This document shows, in pieces, positions 24,458 to 33,466 of a stretch of 64,000 bases of DNA; position 1 is the stretch's first letter, and each line of letters starts with the position of its first letter. The translations under genes were made by a program, and so were the position numbers. The notes beneath the pieces were generated by a model, which saw only the letters and a list, made by a program, of their open reading frames with translations, ran no database searches and had not been told where the DNA came from. Source of the DNA: CAWDNM01 sp964521195 (lineage in GTDB: Bacteria > Actinomycetota > Coriobacteriia > Anaerosomatales > JAAXUF01); NCBI GenBank assembly GCA_964521195.1, contig CAZFRE010000005.1, positions 1 to 64,000 on the forward strand, read 5' to 3'.

Positions 24458-26485
24458 TTGAGCGCGCAGACAGAGAAGCAGGCACCGGCCCCGGCGATAC
24501 CTCCGAGCATCGCCGAGCGCATCGCGTGGTGGGCGCTGCTCGCGATACCGGCGGCGGTGCCCGTCGCGCTCGCGAAGCTGCCGTTCACGACTGCGCCCGC
24601 GTTCACGCTCAGGCCGACCGTCTACCCCAAGCTGCTTGCGCTCGCCGTGCTCGTCGCTGTCGCGCTCATAGCGTGGACGGTGGCGATGCTGACCGGGCGC
24701 GTCAAGGTGCGGGCGTTGCCGCTCGGGTGGCTCCTCGCCGCGTTCCTCGGACTGTCCGCAGTCTCGACGGTTGTAGGTGTCTCGCCGATCACCGGGTTCT
24801 TCGGCAGCGTGTATCAGGCTGCGGGACTGTTCGTGATGCTGCTGTGCGCGGCTGTCTACTTCCTGCTGGTACAACTCGTCTCCACGCCTGCCCGGTTCCG
24901 GGCGATGTCGTGGTCGGTGGTCGCCGGCGCGACGCTTGTCTCGGCGGTCGGTCTGTTGCAGTGGGCCGGCTTCGACCCGTTGCGCCTGGGGCTGCAGTAC
25001 AACTACGGCTGGCTGCGCGTGGGATCGTTGCTTGGCAACTCCGACATGGCCGGCGCCTACCTCGTGCTTCCGCTCGTCATCGCGGGTTCGCTCGGCGCGC
25101 GCGCCAGTACGCCGCGCCTGCGCATGCTCGGCGGCCTCGCGTTCTTAGCGATTCTCGGCTGTCTGGTCGCGACGGGAACGCGCGGTGCTTGGCTCGGTGC
25201 GCTCGCGGGCATGATCGCGCTCGCAATCGTGCTCTCGCGGGGCGGCAAGGTCTCGCGCAACGTCTACCTCGCCGGAGGTGTTGCGCTCGCGGCCGGCGTG
25301 GTACTCGCCGCGCTCAACGCGCGTAGCATCGCGACGCGGTTCGCGGACCTCTCGAACCTGGCCGAGGCGGGTGGCGGGCGCATCCCCTTGTGGGCCGACG
25401 CGCTGCGTATGGTTGCCGAGCGGCCGCTATTCGGGTTCGGCCCCGATGCGTATCGGCTCGGGTGGTTTGGCGTTCGCAGCGTCGAGTGGGTGCGGCTCAA
25501 CGGCACCGACCTCGTGGTGCACGATGCGCACAACATGATCCTGCAGTTCGCTGCCACGCTCGGCGTCCCCGCGACGCTCGTAGCGATCGCGCTGTTCGTA
25601 CGAGGGCTGTGGGTCTCGGCAGCGCCGGCGCTCCGCGCGCGCGACGACGCCGACCGGCAGCTGTATGCGGGCTGGTGGGCGGCGTCGATAGGGCTTGCGG
25701 TCACGCTGCCGTTCACGGTCAACACCATCACGATGCTCGTGGTGACGTTTGTCGCGCTCGGGATGCTGATGACCACGCGGGCGAAGGACACCGAGTTCTC
25801 GCGCACGGTTCGCGTCGCGATCGCAGCCGCAGCGGTGCTGCTCGCCGTCGTGGGCGCCGCCGTCGGGACGTTGTCGTTCGCCGCAGACGCGATGATCCAC
25901 TCGGCTTCGAGCGGGGTGGACCCGGTTTCGCGCTTCGAGCAGATCTCGCGGATCGCTCCCTGGTACGGCGAGCCGCGCCTGCTGGCCGCGACAGCGCGCG
26001 CCGAGGCGGTCCGCACCGAACTGGAGTCCGGCGCGACCGTCTCGGTGGAGCGTGTAGGAGCAGCCGAGGAGGGCCTCAGGCAGCTGGCGGCGTACGATCC
26101 CGCCGACCCTCGCTATGCCTCGGCGTACGCGTCGTTCCTCACGATGCTCGGCGAGTTCGACAGTTCGGGCGACGCCTCGCGGCGTGCCGTGACGGCGGGG
26201 GAGCGCGTGCTCGCGCTGAGTCCGTCAGACCCGCGCGCAGCCGGCAAGCTCGCGCTCGCGCAGCTGCGGCTGGGGGATGCCGCGGGTGCGGCTGCCACGC
26301 TCGAGGGACTCTGGGACGTCGACCGGAAGCTGATCGACCCCGGGCTGGTCTACGTCCAGGCACTCGCGGCAACAGGCGAGCGGGATCGGGCGCTCGACGC
26401 GCTCGCCGTGCTCGAGGTGCGCTTCCCCGGCGACAATGCCATCGCGCAGGTGCGGAGCCAGATCGAGTCGCCCACCGCGCCCTAG
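24458..26485 (+). CDS. Wzy_C/O-ligase family protein with C-terminal TPR-like domain (paralogue 1)
   Basis: A 675-residue protein. Residues about 20-460 form ten to twelve membrane helices with Wzy_C marks: LRVGSLLGNSDMAGAYLVLP, VATGTRGAWLG, GGRIPLWADALRMV and HDAHNMILQFAATLGVPATL. The last 200 residues are soluble and helical (YDPADPRYASAYASFLTMLG, LSPSDPRAAGKLALAQL, DRALDALAVLE), resembling TPR repeats. Such architecture is seen in O-antigen ligases and protein O-oligosaccharyltransferases; which applies is unknown. TTG 24458 is preferred because GAGGAG ends five bases before; TTG 24455 is too close. It is a clear paralogue of the protein at 27525. Confidence 0.82.
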   Translation: MSAQTEKQAPAPAIPPSIAERIAWWALLAIPAAVPVALAKLPFTTAPAFTLRPTVYPKLLALAVLVAVALIAWTVAMLTGRVKVRALPLGWLLAAFLGLSAVSTVVGVSPITGFFGSVYQAAGLFVMLLCAAVYFLLVQLVSTPARFRAMSWSVVAGATLVSAVGLLQWAGFDPLRLGLQYNYGWLRVGSLLGNSDMAGAYLVLPLVIAGSLGARASTPRLRMLGGLAFLAILGCLVATGTRGAWLGALAGMIALAIVLSRGGKVSRNVYLAGGVALAAGVVLAALNARSIATRFADLSNLAEAGGGRIPLWADALRMVAERPLFGFGPDAYRLGWFGVRSVEWVRLNGTDLVVHDAHNMILQFAATLGVPATLVAIALFVRGLWVSAAPALRARDDADRQLYAGWWAASIGLAVTLPFTVNTITMLVVTFVALGMLMTTRAKDTEFSRTVRVAIAAAAVLLAVVGAAVGTLSFAADAMIHSASSGVDPVSRFEQISRIAPWYGEPRLLAATARAEAVRTELESGATVSVERVGAAEEGLRQLAAYDPADPRYASAYASFLTMLGEFDSSGDASRRAVTAGERVLALSPSDPRAAGKLALAQLRLGDAAGAAATLEGLWDVDRKLIDPGLVYVQALAATGERDRALDALAVLEVRFPGDNAIAQVRSQIESPTAP

Positions 26486-26530
26486 CGAAATTCCGCTGAC
26501 AGCACGGCCCCGTACCTCGATCTCCTCGGG

Positions 26531-26536
26531 TACACT
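26531..26536 (+). promoter_or_regulatory. Candidate -10 box TACACT for ilvE
   Basis: GGGTACACTGG lies 41 bases before ATG 26578, with the ribosome site GAGAGGGG between them. It would allow ilvE to be transcribed separately from the preceding ligase-like gene. No convincing -35. Confidence 0.33.
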
Positions 26537-26577
26537 GGTACCTCACATCTCAGCCGGAACCGAGAGGGGTGCGCAGA

Positions 26578-27492
26578 ATGTCGTTGCCTACTGTGGACAA
26601 GATCTGGATGGACGGCGAGCTTGTCGATTGGGACAAGGCGCAGGTACACGTCCTGACGCACGCCCTGCACTACGGTTCCGGCGTATTCGAGGGTATCCGC
26701 TGCTACGAGACGCCTGACGGCCCCGCCGTCTTCCGCCTTACCGAGCACATGGAGCGCTTCGAGCGTTCCGCCAAGATGCTCTTCATGGACCTCGGCTACT
26801 CCGTCGAGGAGATGGTGGAGGCGGTCAAGGAGACCATCCGCGTCAACAAGCTGCCGGCCTGCTACATCCGCCCGATCGCGTTTCGCGGCTACGGCGTGAT
26901 GGGTCTCGACCCGCTGCCTGCGCCCGTCAACGTCACGATCGCATGCTGGCCGTGGGGCGCGTACATGGGGGAGGAGGCGCTGCGCGAGGGCGTGGACGCT
27001 GGCATCAGCTCGTGGCGCCAGCGCGGCGTCAACGCGAGCCCGCCCGCCATCAAGGCGACCGCCAACTACCTCAACTCAAGCCTCGCGCGCATCGAGGCCA
27101 ACCAGCACGGTTACGTCGAGGCGATCATGCTCAACGAGGCGGGATACGTGTGCGAAGGCACCGGCGAGAACATCTTCGTCGTGCGTGACGGCGTCATCTC
27201 GACCCCGCCTGTCTCGGACGGCATCCTCGAAGGCATCACACGCGACTCGATCATGCAACTCGCAGTCGACATGGACTTCGACGTCATCGAGGAGTCCCTC
27301 GTGCGCACCGACCTCTACGTCGCCGATGAGATCTTCATGACCGGCTCGGCGGCCGAGGTCACCCCGGTACGCTCCGTCGATCACCGCGTGATCGGCCCGG
27401 CCGGTCCCGTGACGCTCGCACTCCAGGAGAAGTTCTTCCGCGTGGTCAAGGGCGAGGAGCCGGAATACGAGGAGTGGCTCGAGCGGGTCTAG
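26578..27492 (+). CDS. ilvE: Branched-chain amino acid aminotransferase
   Basis: A 304-residue class IV PLP aminotransferase. IWMDGELVDWDKAQVHVLTH and LHYGSGVFEGIRCY are the N-terminal signature, ASPPAIKATANYLNSSLA holds the PLP lysine (Lys159), and NEAGYVCEGTGENIFVV and GILEGITRDSIMQLA follow, as in IlvE of about 305 residues. It interconverts branched-chain 2-oxo acids and Leu, Ile or Val with glutamate. ATG 26578 has GAGAGGGG about nine bases upstream; GTG 26569 overlaps that site. A metabolic gene between two paralogous glycan ligase-like genes is unexpected, and nothing suggests a role in glycan assembly. Confidence 0.95.
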   Translation: MSLPTVDKIWMDGELVDWDKAQVHVLTHALHYGSGVFEGIRCYETPDGPAVFRLTEHMERFERSAKMLFMDLGYSVEEMVEAVKETIRVNKLPACYIRPIAFRGYGVMGLDPLPAPVNVTIACWPWGAYMGEEALREGVDAGISSWRQRGVNASPPAIKATANYLNSSLARIEANQHGYVEAIMLNEAGYVCEGTGENIFVVRDGVISTPPVSDGILEGITRDSIMQLAVDMDFDVIEESLVRTDLYVADEIFMTGSAAEVTPVRSVDHRVIGPAGPVTLALQEKFFRVVKGEEPEYEEWLERV

Positions 27493-27524
27493 CGTCGCGG
27501 TCGCTTCGAGGAGCTGACTGAAGG

Positions 27525-29549
27525 ATGGCCAAGCGGCCGACGATCACGCATGCGCAGCCCCCGTTGGCCGAGCGTATCGCCTACTACTCCGTGCTCGCCA
27601 TCGTGTTCGTGGTGCCCACGATCGTGGCGAAGGTGCCCTTCGTCGACGCGCCGGCGCTCGCGTACTACCCGTGCACCTACGAGAAGTTGGCCGCCTTCGG
27701 GCTGCTCATGCTCGTGGCGCTGACGGCGTGGGCCGTCGGGGTGATGACCGGACGGATCGAGGTTCGCTCGGTGCCACTCGGGTGGGCGGCGCTCGCACTG
27801 GGAGCCCTGTCGATCGTGTCGACGGGTCTCGGCCTCGATCCGCGCGGCTCGCTGTTCGGGACTCAGACGAACACCGCCGGGCTGCCCGTGCTTCTCGCTG
27901 GTCTGGCACTGTATGCGTTGACCGTGCAGGTGATATCGCGCGTCGAGCGCACGCGCGGCCTGTCGTGGGCGGTGTTCGCCGGAGGGGCACTCGTCGGTGT
28001 CGTAGGCGTGATGCAGGCGCTGGGCGTCGACCCGCTGCGATTCGACGTGAAGTACTACTACTCCGGCTTGAGGATCGGCTCGCTTCTGGGCAACTCGGAC
28101 TACGTGGGGTCCTATCTCGTCGTCCCGCTCATCGTGGCCGCCGCTCTCGCGCTCTCCGAGAAGCACGTCCTGCGTCAGGTGGTCGCGTTCCTGGGATTCC
28201 TGATCATGCTCGTGTGCCTGTTCCTCACCGGCACACGGGGGGCGTGGATCGGGGCGTTCGTGGGCCTCGTCGTCTTCGGGATCTCGTCGTATCGCGAGGC
28301 ACGAGATCACCTGGGAAGGCGGCTCGACGTCGCGTTGCTCGCTACGGGCGGTGTGTCGCTGATCTGGTTCGCGATGAACTTCAAGAACGTGGCGGTGCGC
28401 TTCGCCGACCTCACCCAGGGGAGCGTCAGCGCCGGGGGCGGTCGGCTGATCATGTGGAGCGACGCGCTGCGCGTCATCGCGTCGCGTCCGTTCTTCGGAA
28501 CCGGTCCCGACGCGTACGTGCTCGCCTGGTACGGAGTCCGTTCGCCCTCGTGGATCAGGGTCGTGGAGTCCAACACCGTCGTCACCGACCCGCACAACGT
28601 GTTCCTGCTCGTCGCCGCCACGCTGGGCGTCCCGGCGGTGCTCGTACTGATCTGGATGGTGGGGCGCGCACTCTGGGTCGCCCGTGAGCGGGCATTCGTC
28701 GATGACCTGAGCGAGGGTCAGCGCTTGTACGCCGGCTGGTGGGCGGCGGTACTTGCGCTGGGCATCACGCTCCTCTTCACCGTCAACTCGGTGACCATGG
28801 TGGTCATGCTGTTCCTCAGTCTCGGCGTACTCTCGGCGGCGGGCGCCCGGCCGGTCGAGCTCCGTCGGGGGATCGCACTCGGCGCGAGCGTGCTGGCCGT
28901 CGCCATCGGCCTCTTCGTGGCGATCGTCGGCGTGGGCTACGCGGCGGCGGACGTGATGATGGCTCGATCCCACAACGCCGCGGACCGCATCGGCGCGCTC
29001 GACGAGGCCGCTCGCGTCGCGCCGTGGTACGGCGAGCCCCGGCGAGTGGCGGCAGGAGTCGCTGCCGCCAGCGCTCTCAGCGCGCTCCAGAGCGGGTCAC
29101 CCGGCGCCATCGCCGCGGCGCAGGCCGCCGAGGAGCGACTTGCGCAGGTGGTCGCCACGGACCCGTGGAACCTCTTCGCGCGGATCAACCAGGCTGGGTT
29201 CCTCGTAGACGCGGGAGCCTACCTCGGCCCCGAGATGACGACGCGCGGGCTCGAGGCCGCGCGGTCTGCGCTCAGGCTCAATCCGGGCAATCCGCTGGCA
29301 TCGAACACGGCCGCCACGGCCCTCGCGATGCTCGGGGACTTCGAGGGCGCCATCGCCGTGCTGGAACCGCTCTGGGACGCGGATCCCTACAACCCCGAGA
29401 ACGGCCTGCTCTACGCGCGGTGCCTGGACGCCGGCGGCCAGACGGAGAAGGCGCGGGCCGCGATCGCCAAGCTCAAGGAGCGCTTCCCATCCGATGCACG
29501 GATCGCCGACGTCGAGCGCACGCTCGGCCAGCAGGGGGTGACACCGTGA
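27525..29549 (+). CDS. Wzy_C/O-ligase family protein with C-terminal TPR domain (paralogue 2)
   Basis: A 674-residue protein with the same plan as the one at 24458: PPLAERIAYYSVLAIVFVVP, LRIGSLLGNSDYVGSYLVVP, FLTGTRGAWIGAFVG, GGGRLIMWSDALRVI and DPHNVFLLVAATLGVPAVL in the membrane part. A soluble TPR-like tail starts near residue 490 (VAPWYGEPRR, ATDPWNLFARINQAGFLVDAG, LRLNPGNPLASNTAATALAML). It probably transfers or polymerises glycan on the outer face. ATG 27525 is 33 bases after ilvE; GAGGAG lies 11 bases upstream. Its stop overlaps the next start (TGATG). Confidence 0.82.
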   Translation: MAKRPTITHAQPPLAERIAYYSVLAIVFVVPTIVAKVPFVDAPALAYYPCTYEKLAAFGLLMLVALTAWAVGVMTGRIEVRSVPLGWAALALGALSIVSTGLGLDPRGSLFGTQTNTAGLPVLLAGLALYALTVQVISRVERTRGLSWAVFAGGALVGVVGVMQALGVDPLRFDVKYYYSGLRIGSLLGNSDYVGSYLVVPLIVAAALALSEKHVLRQVVAFLGFLIMLVCLFLTGTRGAWIGAFVGLVVFGISSYREARDHLGRRLDVALLATGGVSLIWFAMNFKNVAVRFADLTQGSVSAGGGRLIMWSDALRVIASRPFFGTGPDAYVLAWYGVRSPSWIRVVESNTVVTDPHNVFLLVAATLGVPAVLVLIWMVGRALWVARERAFVDDLSEGQRLYAGWWAAVLALGITLLFTVNSVTMVVMLFLSLGVLSAAGARPVELRRGIALGASVLAVAIGLFVAIVGVGYAAADVMMARSHNAADRIGALDEAARVAPWYGEPRRVAAGVAAASALSALQSGSPGAIAAAQAAEERLAQVVATDPWNLFARINQAGFLVDAGAYLGPEMTTRGLEAARSALRLNPGNPLASNTAATALAMLGDFEGAIAVLEPLWDADPYNPENGLLYARCLDAGGQTEKARAAIAKLKERFPSDARIADVERTLGQQGVTP

Positions 29550-30781
29550 TGACGGACGGATCGGGAGGCGGCGCGCGTCGCACCAAGGTCGCGGTCGTCA
29601 TCGGCACGCTTGAAGTGGGCGGCGCCGAGCTCGACATCGTACGCAACTTCCCGCGCCTGAACCGCGACGAGTTCGACGTCGTGGTGGTGTGCTTTGCATC
29701 GCCCGGCCCGCTCGCCTCCGAGCTGGAGCGGCAGGGGATCCGCGTGGTGGCGCGCCCTCACAATGCGAGTGAAGTCCGCGGCGTGCGCGGTGGTCTTGGT
29801 CGTGCGGTGGGCGAGGCAGGGCGCATGCTTCGCGTCCAGCGCTGGCTCGGCAGGACGCTTGCCGCCGAGCGTGTGGACGTCGCCCACTTCTTCCTACCGC
29901 ACTCCTACGTGTACGGCATGGTCGCCTGCCTGGTCTGGCATCGTCGCGCCAAGCGGGTGATGAGCCGGCTGTCGCTGAACTTCTACCGCGACCGCGTTCC
30001 CGCGATCGCGTGGCTCGAGCGCACGCTGATGCACCGCCGGGTCGACATCGCGATCGGCAATGCGAAGCCGATCCTCGCCGAACTCGCCGAGGAGGGCGTC
30101 GATCCGTGCAAGCTGCGCCTCGTGCACAACGGCGTCGACACCACGGCGCTCGCTCCCAGCGCCGGAAGCCGCGCGGCGGCGCGGGCCGCGCTCGGCGTCG
30201 AGCGGGAGGCGTTCGTGATGGCTGCGATCGGCAACCTGCACGCGTACAAGGGCCACGGCGACCTCATCGAGGCGTGTGCGCTCGTACGCGACGAGCTTCC
30301 TGCAGGCTGGCGGTTGCTCGTCGCCGGCCGAGACGAGTCCGGCAACCTCTCCGCCTTCGGCACGCGCGTCGAGGAGGTGGGCCTGGCCGAGCAGATCGCG
30401 TTTCTCGGTGAGTTGGACGAGATCGTGTCGCTGCTGCACGCTGCGGACGTGTTCGTGCACCCCTCGCACCACGAGGGTCTGCCCAACGCGGTCGTCGAGG
30501 CGATGGCAGCCGGGTTGCCGGTGGTGGCGAGCGGCGTCGGCGGCATCCCCGAGGCCGTGTGTGCCGGCGAGCCGCAGGCAGCCGGATGCGAGCCCACGGG
30601 CTGGCTGGTGGAACCCCACGATCCCGCCTCGCTCGGCCGCGCGCTGCTCGAGTCTGCCGCCGACCCAAGCCGTCGCGCTGCGATGGGGGCCGCTGCGGCG
30701 AGACGAGCGGAGGCGGAGTTCTCGATCGAGGCGAGCGTCTCGGCGTACGAAGCGATCTACCGCGAGTTGACGGGCGGCTAG
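29549..30781 (+). CDS. GT4 family glycosyltransferase
   Basis: A 410-residue GT-B enzyme. TKVAVVIGTLEVGGAELDIV is the typical GGAE start, LVHNGVDTTAL the inter-domain region, AIGNLHAYKGHGDLIEA opens the donor domain, and EGLPNAVVE is the EX7E motif followed by GLPVVASGVGGIPEAV. ATG 29549 shares a base with the preceding TGA (TGATG); GTG 29546 is the alternative, and GGGGG lies upstream. It may act in the same pathway as the ligase-like protein before it. Donor is unknown. Confidence 0.92.
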   Translation: MTDGSGGGARRTKVAVVIGTLEVGGAELDIVRNFPRLNRDEFDVVVVCFASPGPLASELERQGIRVVARPHNASEVRGVRGGLGRAVGEAGRMLRVQRWLGRTLAAERVDVAHFFLPHSYVYGMVACLVWHRRAKRVMSRLSLNFYRDRVPAIAWLERTLMHRRVDIAIGNAKPILAELAEEGVDPCKLRLVHNGVDTTALAPSAGSRAAARAALGVEREAFVMAAIGNLHAYKGHGDLIEACALVRDELPAGWRLLVAGRDESGNLSAFGTRVEEVGLAEQIAFLGELDEIVSLLHAADVFVHPSHHEGLPNAVVEAMAAGLPVVASGVGGIPEAVCAGEPQAAGCEPTGWLVEPHDPASLGRALLESAADPSRRAAMGAAAARRAEAEFSIEASVSAYEAIYRELTGG

Positions 30782-30877
30782 CAGGCCGAGAATCGGTCGG
30801 ACTGCGGCCTCGCAAAGCCTCGGTCGTGGTAGGCTTCCTTGCGTCAGATCATCGACATCCCCTCGAGGAGCGCACGA

Positions 30878-31819
30878 ATGCCAAGCACCTATCTCGTCAC
30901 GGGCGGAGCCGGGTTCATCGGCTCGCACATCGTCGACGAGCTGCTCGCACAGGGACACCGCGTGCGGGTCATCGACAACTTCGCCACCGGTCGCCGAGAG
31001 AACATCGCGCACGTCGCCGGTGACATCGACCTCATCGAGGGCGATATCCAAAGCTACGAGCGGGTCCACAACGCCGCGAAAGGTGCCGACTACGTCATCC
31101 ACCTCGCGGCGCTGCCCTCCGTGCCACGCTCGGTGCAGGATCCACTGACGACGCACCAGGTCAACACGACGGGCACGCTGAACGTGCTGCTCGCGGCGCG
31201 CGACGAGGGCGCCAAGCGCGTTGTCATCGCATCTTCGTCGTCGGTGTACGGCGCGAATCCGGGCCTGCCCAAGCGCGAGGACATGCTGCTGCTCCCGATC
31301 TCGCCCTACGGCGTGTCGAAGCTCGCCGCCGAGCGCTACTGCATGGCGTTCAGCGAGGTCTATGGGCTTGAGACCGTCGCGCTGCGCTACTTCAACGTCT
31401 TCGGCCCGCGCCAGAACCCGTACTCGCAGTACAGCGCGGTGATCCCCAAGTTCATCGACATCGCCCATGGAGGCGGCAAGCCCACGGTGAACGGCGACGG
31501 CAGCCAGACGCGCGACTTCACGTTCGTGAAGAACGTGGTCGACGGTACGATTGCCGCGACGACCGCCCCTGACGCTTCCGGACTGGCGATGAACCTCGCA
31601 TGCGGACAGTCGCACTCGCTGCTCGACCTCATCGACGTGATAGGGCGCGCGCTCGGAGCGCCGATCGAATGTGACTTCGCGCCGGAACGCGTCGGCGACA
31701 TCCACGACTCGTATGCGGACATCTCGTTGTGCCGCGCGACGCTTGGCTTCGAGCCGAGCGTGGAGTTCGAGGAGGGCGTGCACCGCACCGTCGAGGCGAT
31801 GGTCGGAGCGGCCCGATGA
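30878..31819 (+). CDS. NAD-dependent SDR sugar epimerase (WbpP/GalE type)
   Basis: A 313-residue extended SDR. LVTGGAGFIGSHIVDELL binds NAD, SSSSVYG supplies the serine, and SPYGVSKLAAE holds the YxxxK pair (Tyr144, Lys148); RYFNVFGPRQNP and GDGSQTRDFTFV follow. This pattern fits UDP-GlcNAc or UDP-Glc 4-epimerases, also called WbpP-like, but 4,6-dehydratase relatives look similar. ATG 30878 has GAGGAG seven bases upstream. A plus-strand TAGGCT at 30829-30834 could be the -10. It leads an overlapping operon with wzm, wzt and the triple glycosyltransferase, so it may supply a sugar for the ABC-exported glycan. Confidence 0.9.
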   Translation: MPSTYLVTGGAGFIGSHIVDELLAQGHRVRVIDNFATGRRENIAHVAGDIDLIEGDIQSYERVHNAAKGADYVIHLAALPSVPRSVQDPLTTHQVNTTGTLNVLLAARDEGAKRVVIASSSSVYGANPGLPKREDMLLLPISPYGVSKLAAERYCMAFSEVYGLETVALRYFNVFGPRQNPYSQYSAVIPKFIDIAHGGGKPTVNGDGSQTRDFTFVKNVVDGTIAATTAPDASGLAMNLACGQSHSLLDLIDVIGRALGAPIECDFAPERVGDIHDSYADISLCRATLGFEPSVEFEEGVHRTVEAMVGAAR

Positions 31820-32637
31820 AGGCATCTGCGGTCTACGACTCAGCAGCGCGCCCGGCGCCGGCGGTCGAGGAGTTCCTCGAGATCTGGCGCTATCGCCAGC
31901 TCGTGTGGGAGTTCACCAAGCGCGACGTCGTGACCCGCTACAAGCGCTCGTTCCTCGGCGTGATCTGGACGATGCTCAACCCGCTCGGCACGATGATCAT
32001 CATGACCATCGTGTTCTCGCAGCTGTTCCACCAGACGGCGATGTATCCCGTCTACGTGCTGACGGGATTGATCACGTGGGCGATGTTCCAACAGACGTCA
32101 ACCGCGGCTCCTCAGACCCTGCTCTGGTCGCACAGCCTCATTCACAAGGTCTACCTGCCACGGACCATCTTCGCGTTCACGGCGCTGGGCGCGGCGACCG
32201 TGAACTTCGTCCTCTCGCTGATCCCGCTCGCGGTGGTGATGGTTGTGGCAGGCGCGGCCTTCAAGCCATGCCTGCTCGTGCTGCCGCTGTCGATGCTGCT
32301 GCTCGGGGCGTTTTCGCTGGGAATGGGGCTGATGCTCTCGAGCGTGGTCGCGATGTTTCCCGACGTGCTCGACATCTACGCCATCTTGATGACCGCGTGG
32401 CTCTACATGTCGGCCATCTTCTACCCGTACGACATCATCCCCGAGAGCTACCGGTGGTGGTTCTTCAACCTCAACCCCATGTATCACCTCGTGTTGCTGT
32501 TCAGAGATCCGATCTACTACGGCAACTGGCCGTCGTTTGCCCACATAGCGACCGCCGCCTTCTTCGGGATCGGGACGCTCTTGATCGGCTGGTTCGTATT
32601 CACTCGAAAGGCGGACGAGCTTGCCTACCGCATCTGA
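31816..32637 (+). CDS. wzm: ABC-2 polysaccharide export permease (Wzm)
   Basis: A 273-residue protein with six membrane helices of the ABC2_membrane family. FTKRDVVTRYKRSFLGVIWTM is the classic N-terminal segment of Wzm/TagG permeases. FYPYDIIPESYRWWFFNLNPM near the end is also typical. With the ATPase encoded next it exports lipid-linked polysaccharide or teichoic-acid-like polymer from cytoplasm to surface. ATG 31816 overlaps the epimerase stop by 4 bases. The overlap with the ATPase gene is 17 bases, implying strict co-expression. Confidence 0.93.
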   Translation: MKASAVYDSAARPAPAVEEFLEIWRYRQLVWEFTKRDVVTRYKRSFLGVIWTMLNPLGTMIIMTIVFSQLFHQTAMYPVYVLTGLITWAMFQQTSTAAPQTLLWSHSLIHKVYLPRTIFAFTALGAATVNFVLSLIPLAVVMVVAGAAFKPCLLVLPLSMLLLGAFSLGMGLMLSSVVAMFPDVLDIYAILMTAWLYMSAIFYPYDIIPESYRWWFFNLNPMYHLVLLFRDPIYYGNWPSFAHIATAAFFGIGTLLIGWFVFTRKADELAYRI

Positions 32638-33466
32638 CGATACGGCCACAGTCGAGCAGATCCCAGGAGACGGCTCCGAGTCCCCGAAGGAGCTCGAGCG
32701 TCTCTTCACCCCTGCGAGTCCGCCGGGTGAGGTGACGCTGCGGCTTGAGAACGTCTCGGTGGTCTACAAGCTGACCAAGGAGCGAATCACCTCCATCAAG
32801 GAGTATGCGATTCGACGCTTCAAGCGCGAGCTCATGATCGAGGAGTTCTGGGCGCTCAAAGACGTGAACATGGAGCTGCGCGAGGGCGAGGTGTTCGGCA
32901 TTGTCGGGCGCAACGGCGCTGGCAAGAGCACGATGCTGAAGATCATCGCCAAGGTGCTGCGGCCCAATCGCGGTCGCGTGTGGGTGCGCGGGCACGTGGC
33001 GCCGCTTCTTGAGACAGGCGCCGGTTTCCACATGGAGCTCACCGGTCGAGAGAACATCTTCCTCTACGGCTCACTTCTGGGATTCAGCCGCGCTGAGATG
33101 GCATCCAAGTTCGACCGGATCGTCGACTTCGCCGAACTGTGGGAGTTCATCGACTCGCCGCTGCGCACCTACTCCACCGGTATGGTGGCCCGTCTCGGCT
33201 TCTCGATCGCGACCGACGTGCAGCCCGACATCCTCATCGTCGACGAGATCCTAGGGGTTGGCGATGAGGCGTTTCAGCGGAAGAGTCAAGAACGCATGAT
33301 TGACTTCTGCCGGCACGGCACGACCGTCATCCTCGTGACACACAACAGCGAGCTGATGCGGTCGATCTGCCAGCGCGCGATGTGGCTCGAGCGCGGCGAG
33401 GTGAAGATGGTGGGCGGTGCCGATGAGGTCGCCGAGGCCTACCACCAGGCCAGTTTCTCGCAATGA
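32621..33466 (+). CDS. wzt: ABC polysaccharide export ATPase (Wzt), short form
   Basis: A 281-residue ATPase with Walker A GRNGAGKST at residues 96-104, the variant signature TYSTGMVARLGFS usual for Wzt/TagH, Walker B ILIVDEILGVGDE and the H-loop VTHN. An N-terminal tail of about 37 residues precedes the domain. It ends soon after the ATPase domain, so the C-terminal carbohydrate-recognition domain of the long Wzt proteins is missing; export would not be coupled to chain-end recognition in that way. The TTG start at 32621 is inferred from the lack of a better in-frame start; a GTG near VTLRLENV is possible. The next gene overlaps by 4 bases. Confidence 0.92.
   Translation: MPTASDDTATVEQIPGDGSESPKELERLFTPASPPGEVTLRLENVSVVYKLTKERITSIKEYAIRRFKRELMIEEFWALKDVNMELREGEVFGIVGRNGAGKSTMLKIIAKVLRPNRGRVWVRGHVAPLLETGAGFHMELTGRENIFLYGSLLGFSRAEMASKFDRIVDFAELWEFIDSPLRTYSTGMVARLGFSIATDVQPDILIVDEILGVGDEAFQRKSQERMIDFCRHGTTVILVTHNSELMRSICQRAMWLERGEVKMVGGADEVAEAYHQASFSQ

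Noticed and set aside
24341..24874. Longer form of the UPF0104 membrane protein starting at 24874
   Set aside because: The extension is charged, low-complexity shadow of the plus-strand ligase-like gene; the family start fits ATG 24340.
27489..28973. 494-codon minus-strand frame opposite the second Wzy_C/TPR gene
   Set aside because: Asp/His/Arg-rich shadow with no ribosome site, domain or conserved pattern.
29894..31825. Long minus-strand open frame (about 640 codons) opposite the GT4 and epimerase genes
   Set aside because: It is the antisense shadow of two clear plus-strand genes; high GC at third positions removes stops. Its translation has no recognisable domain.
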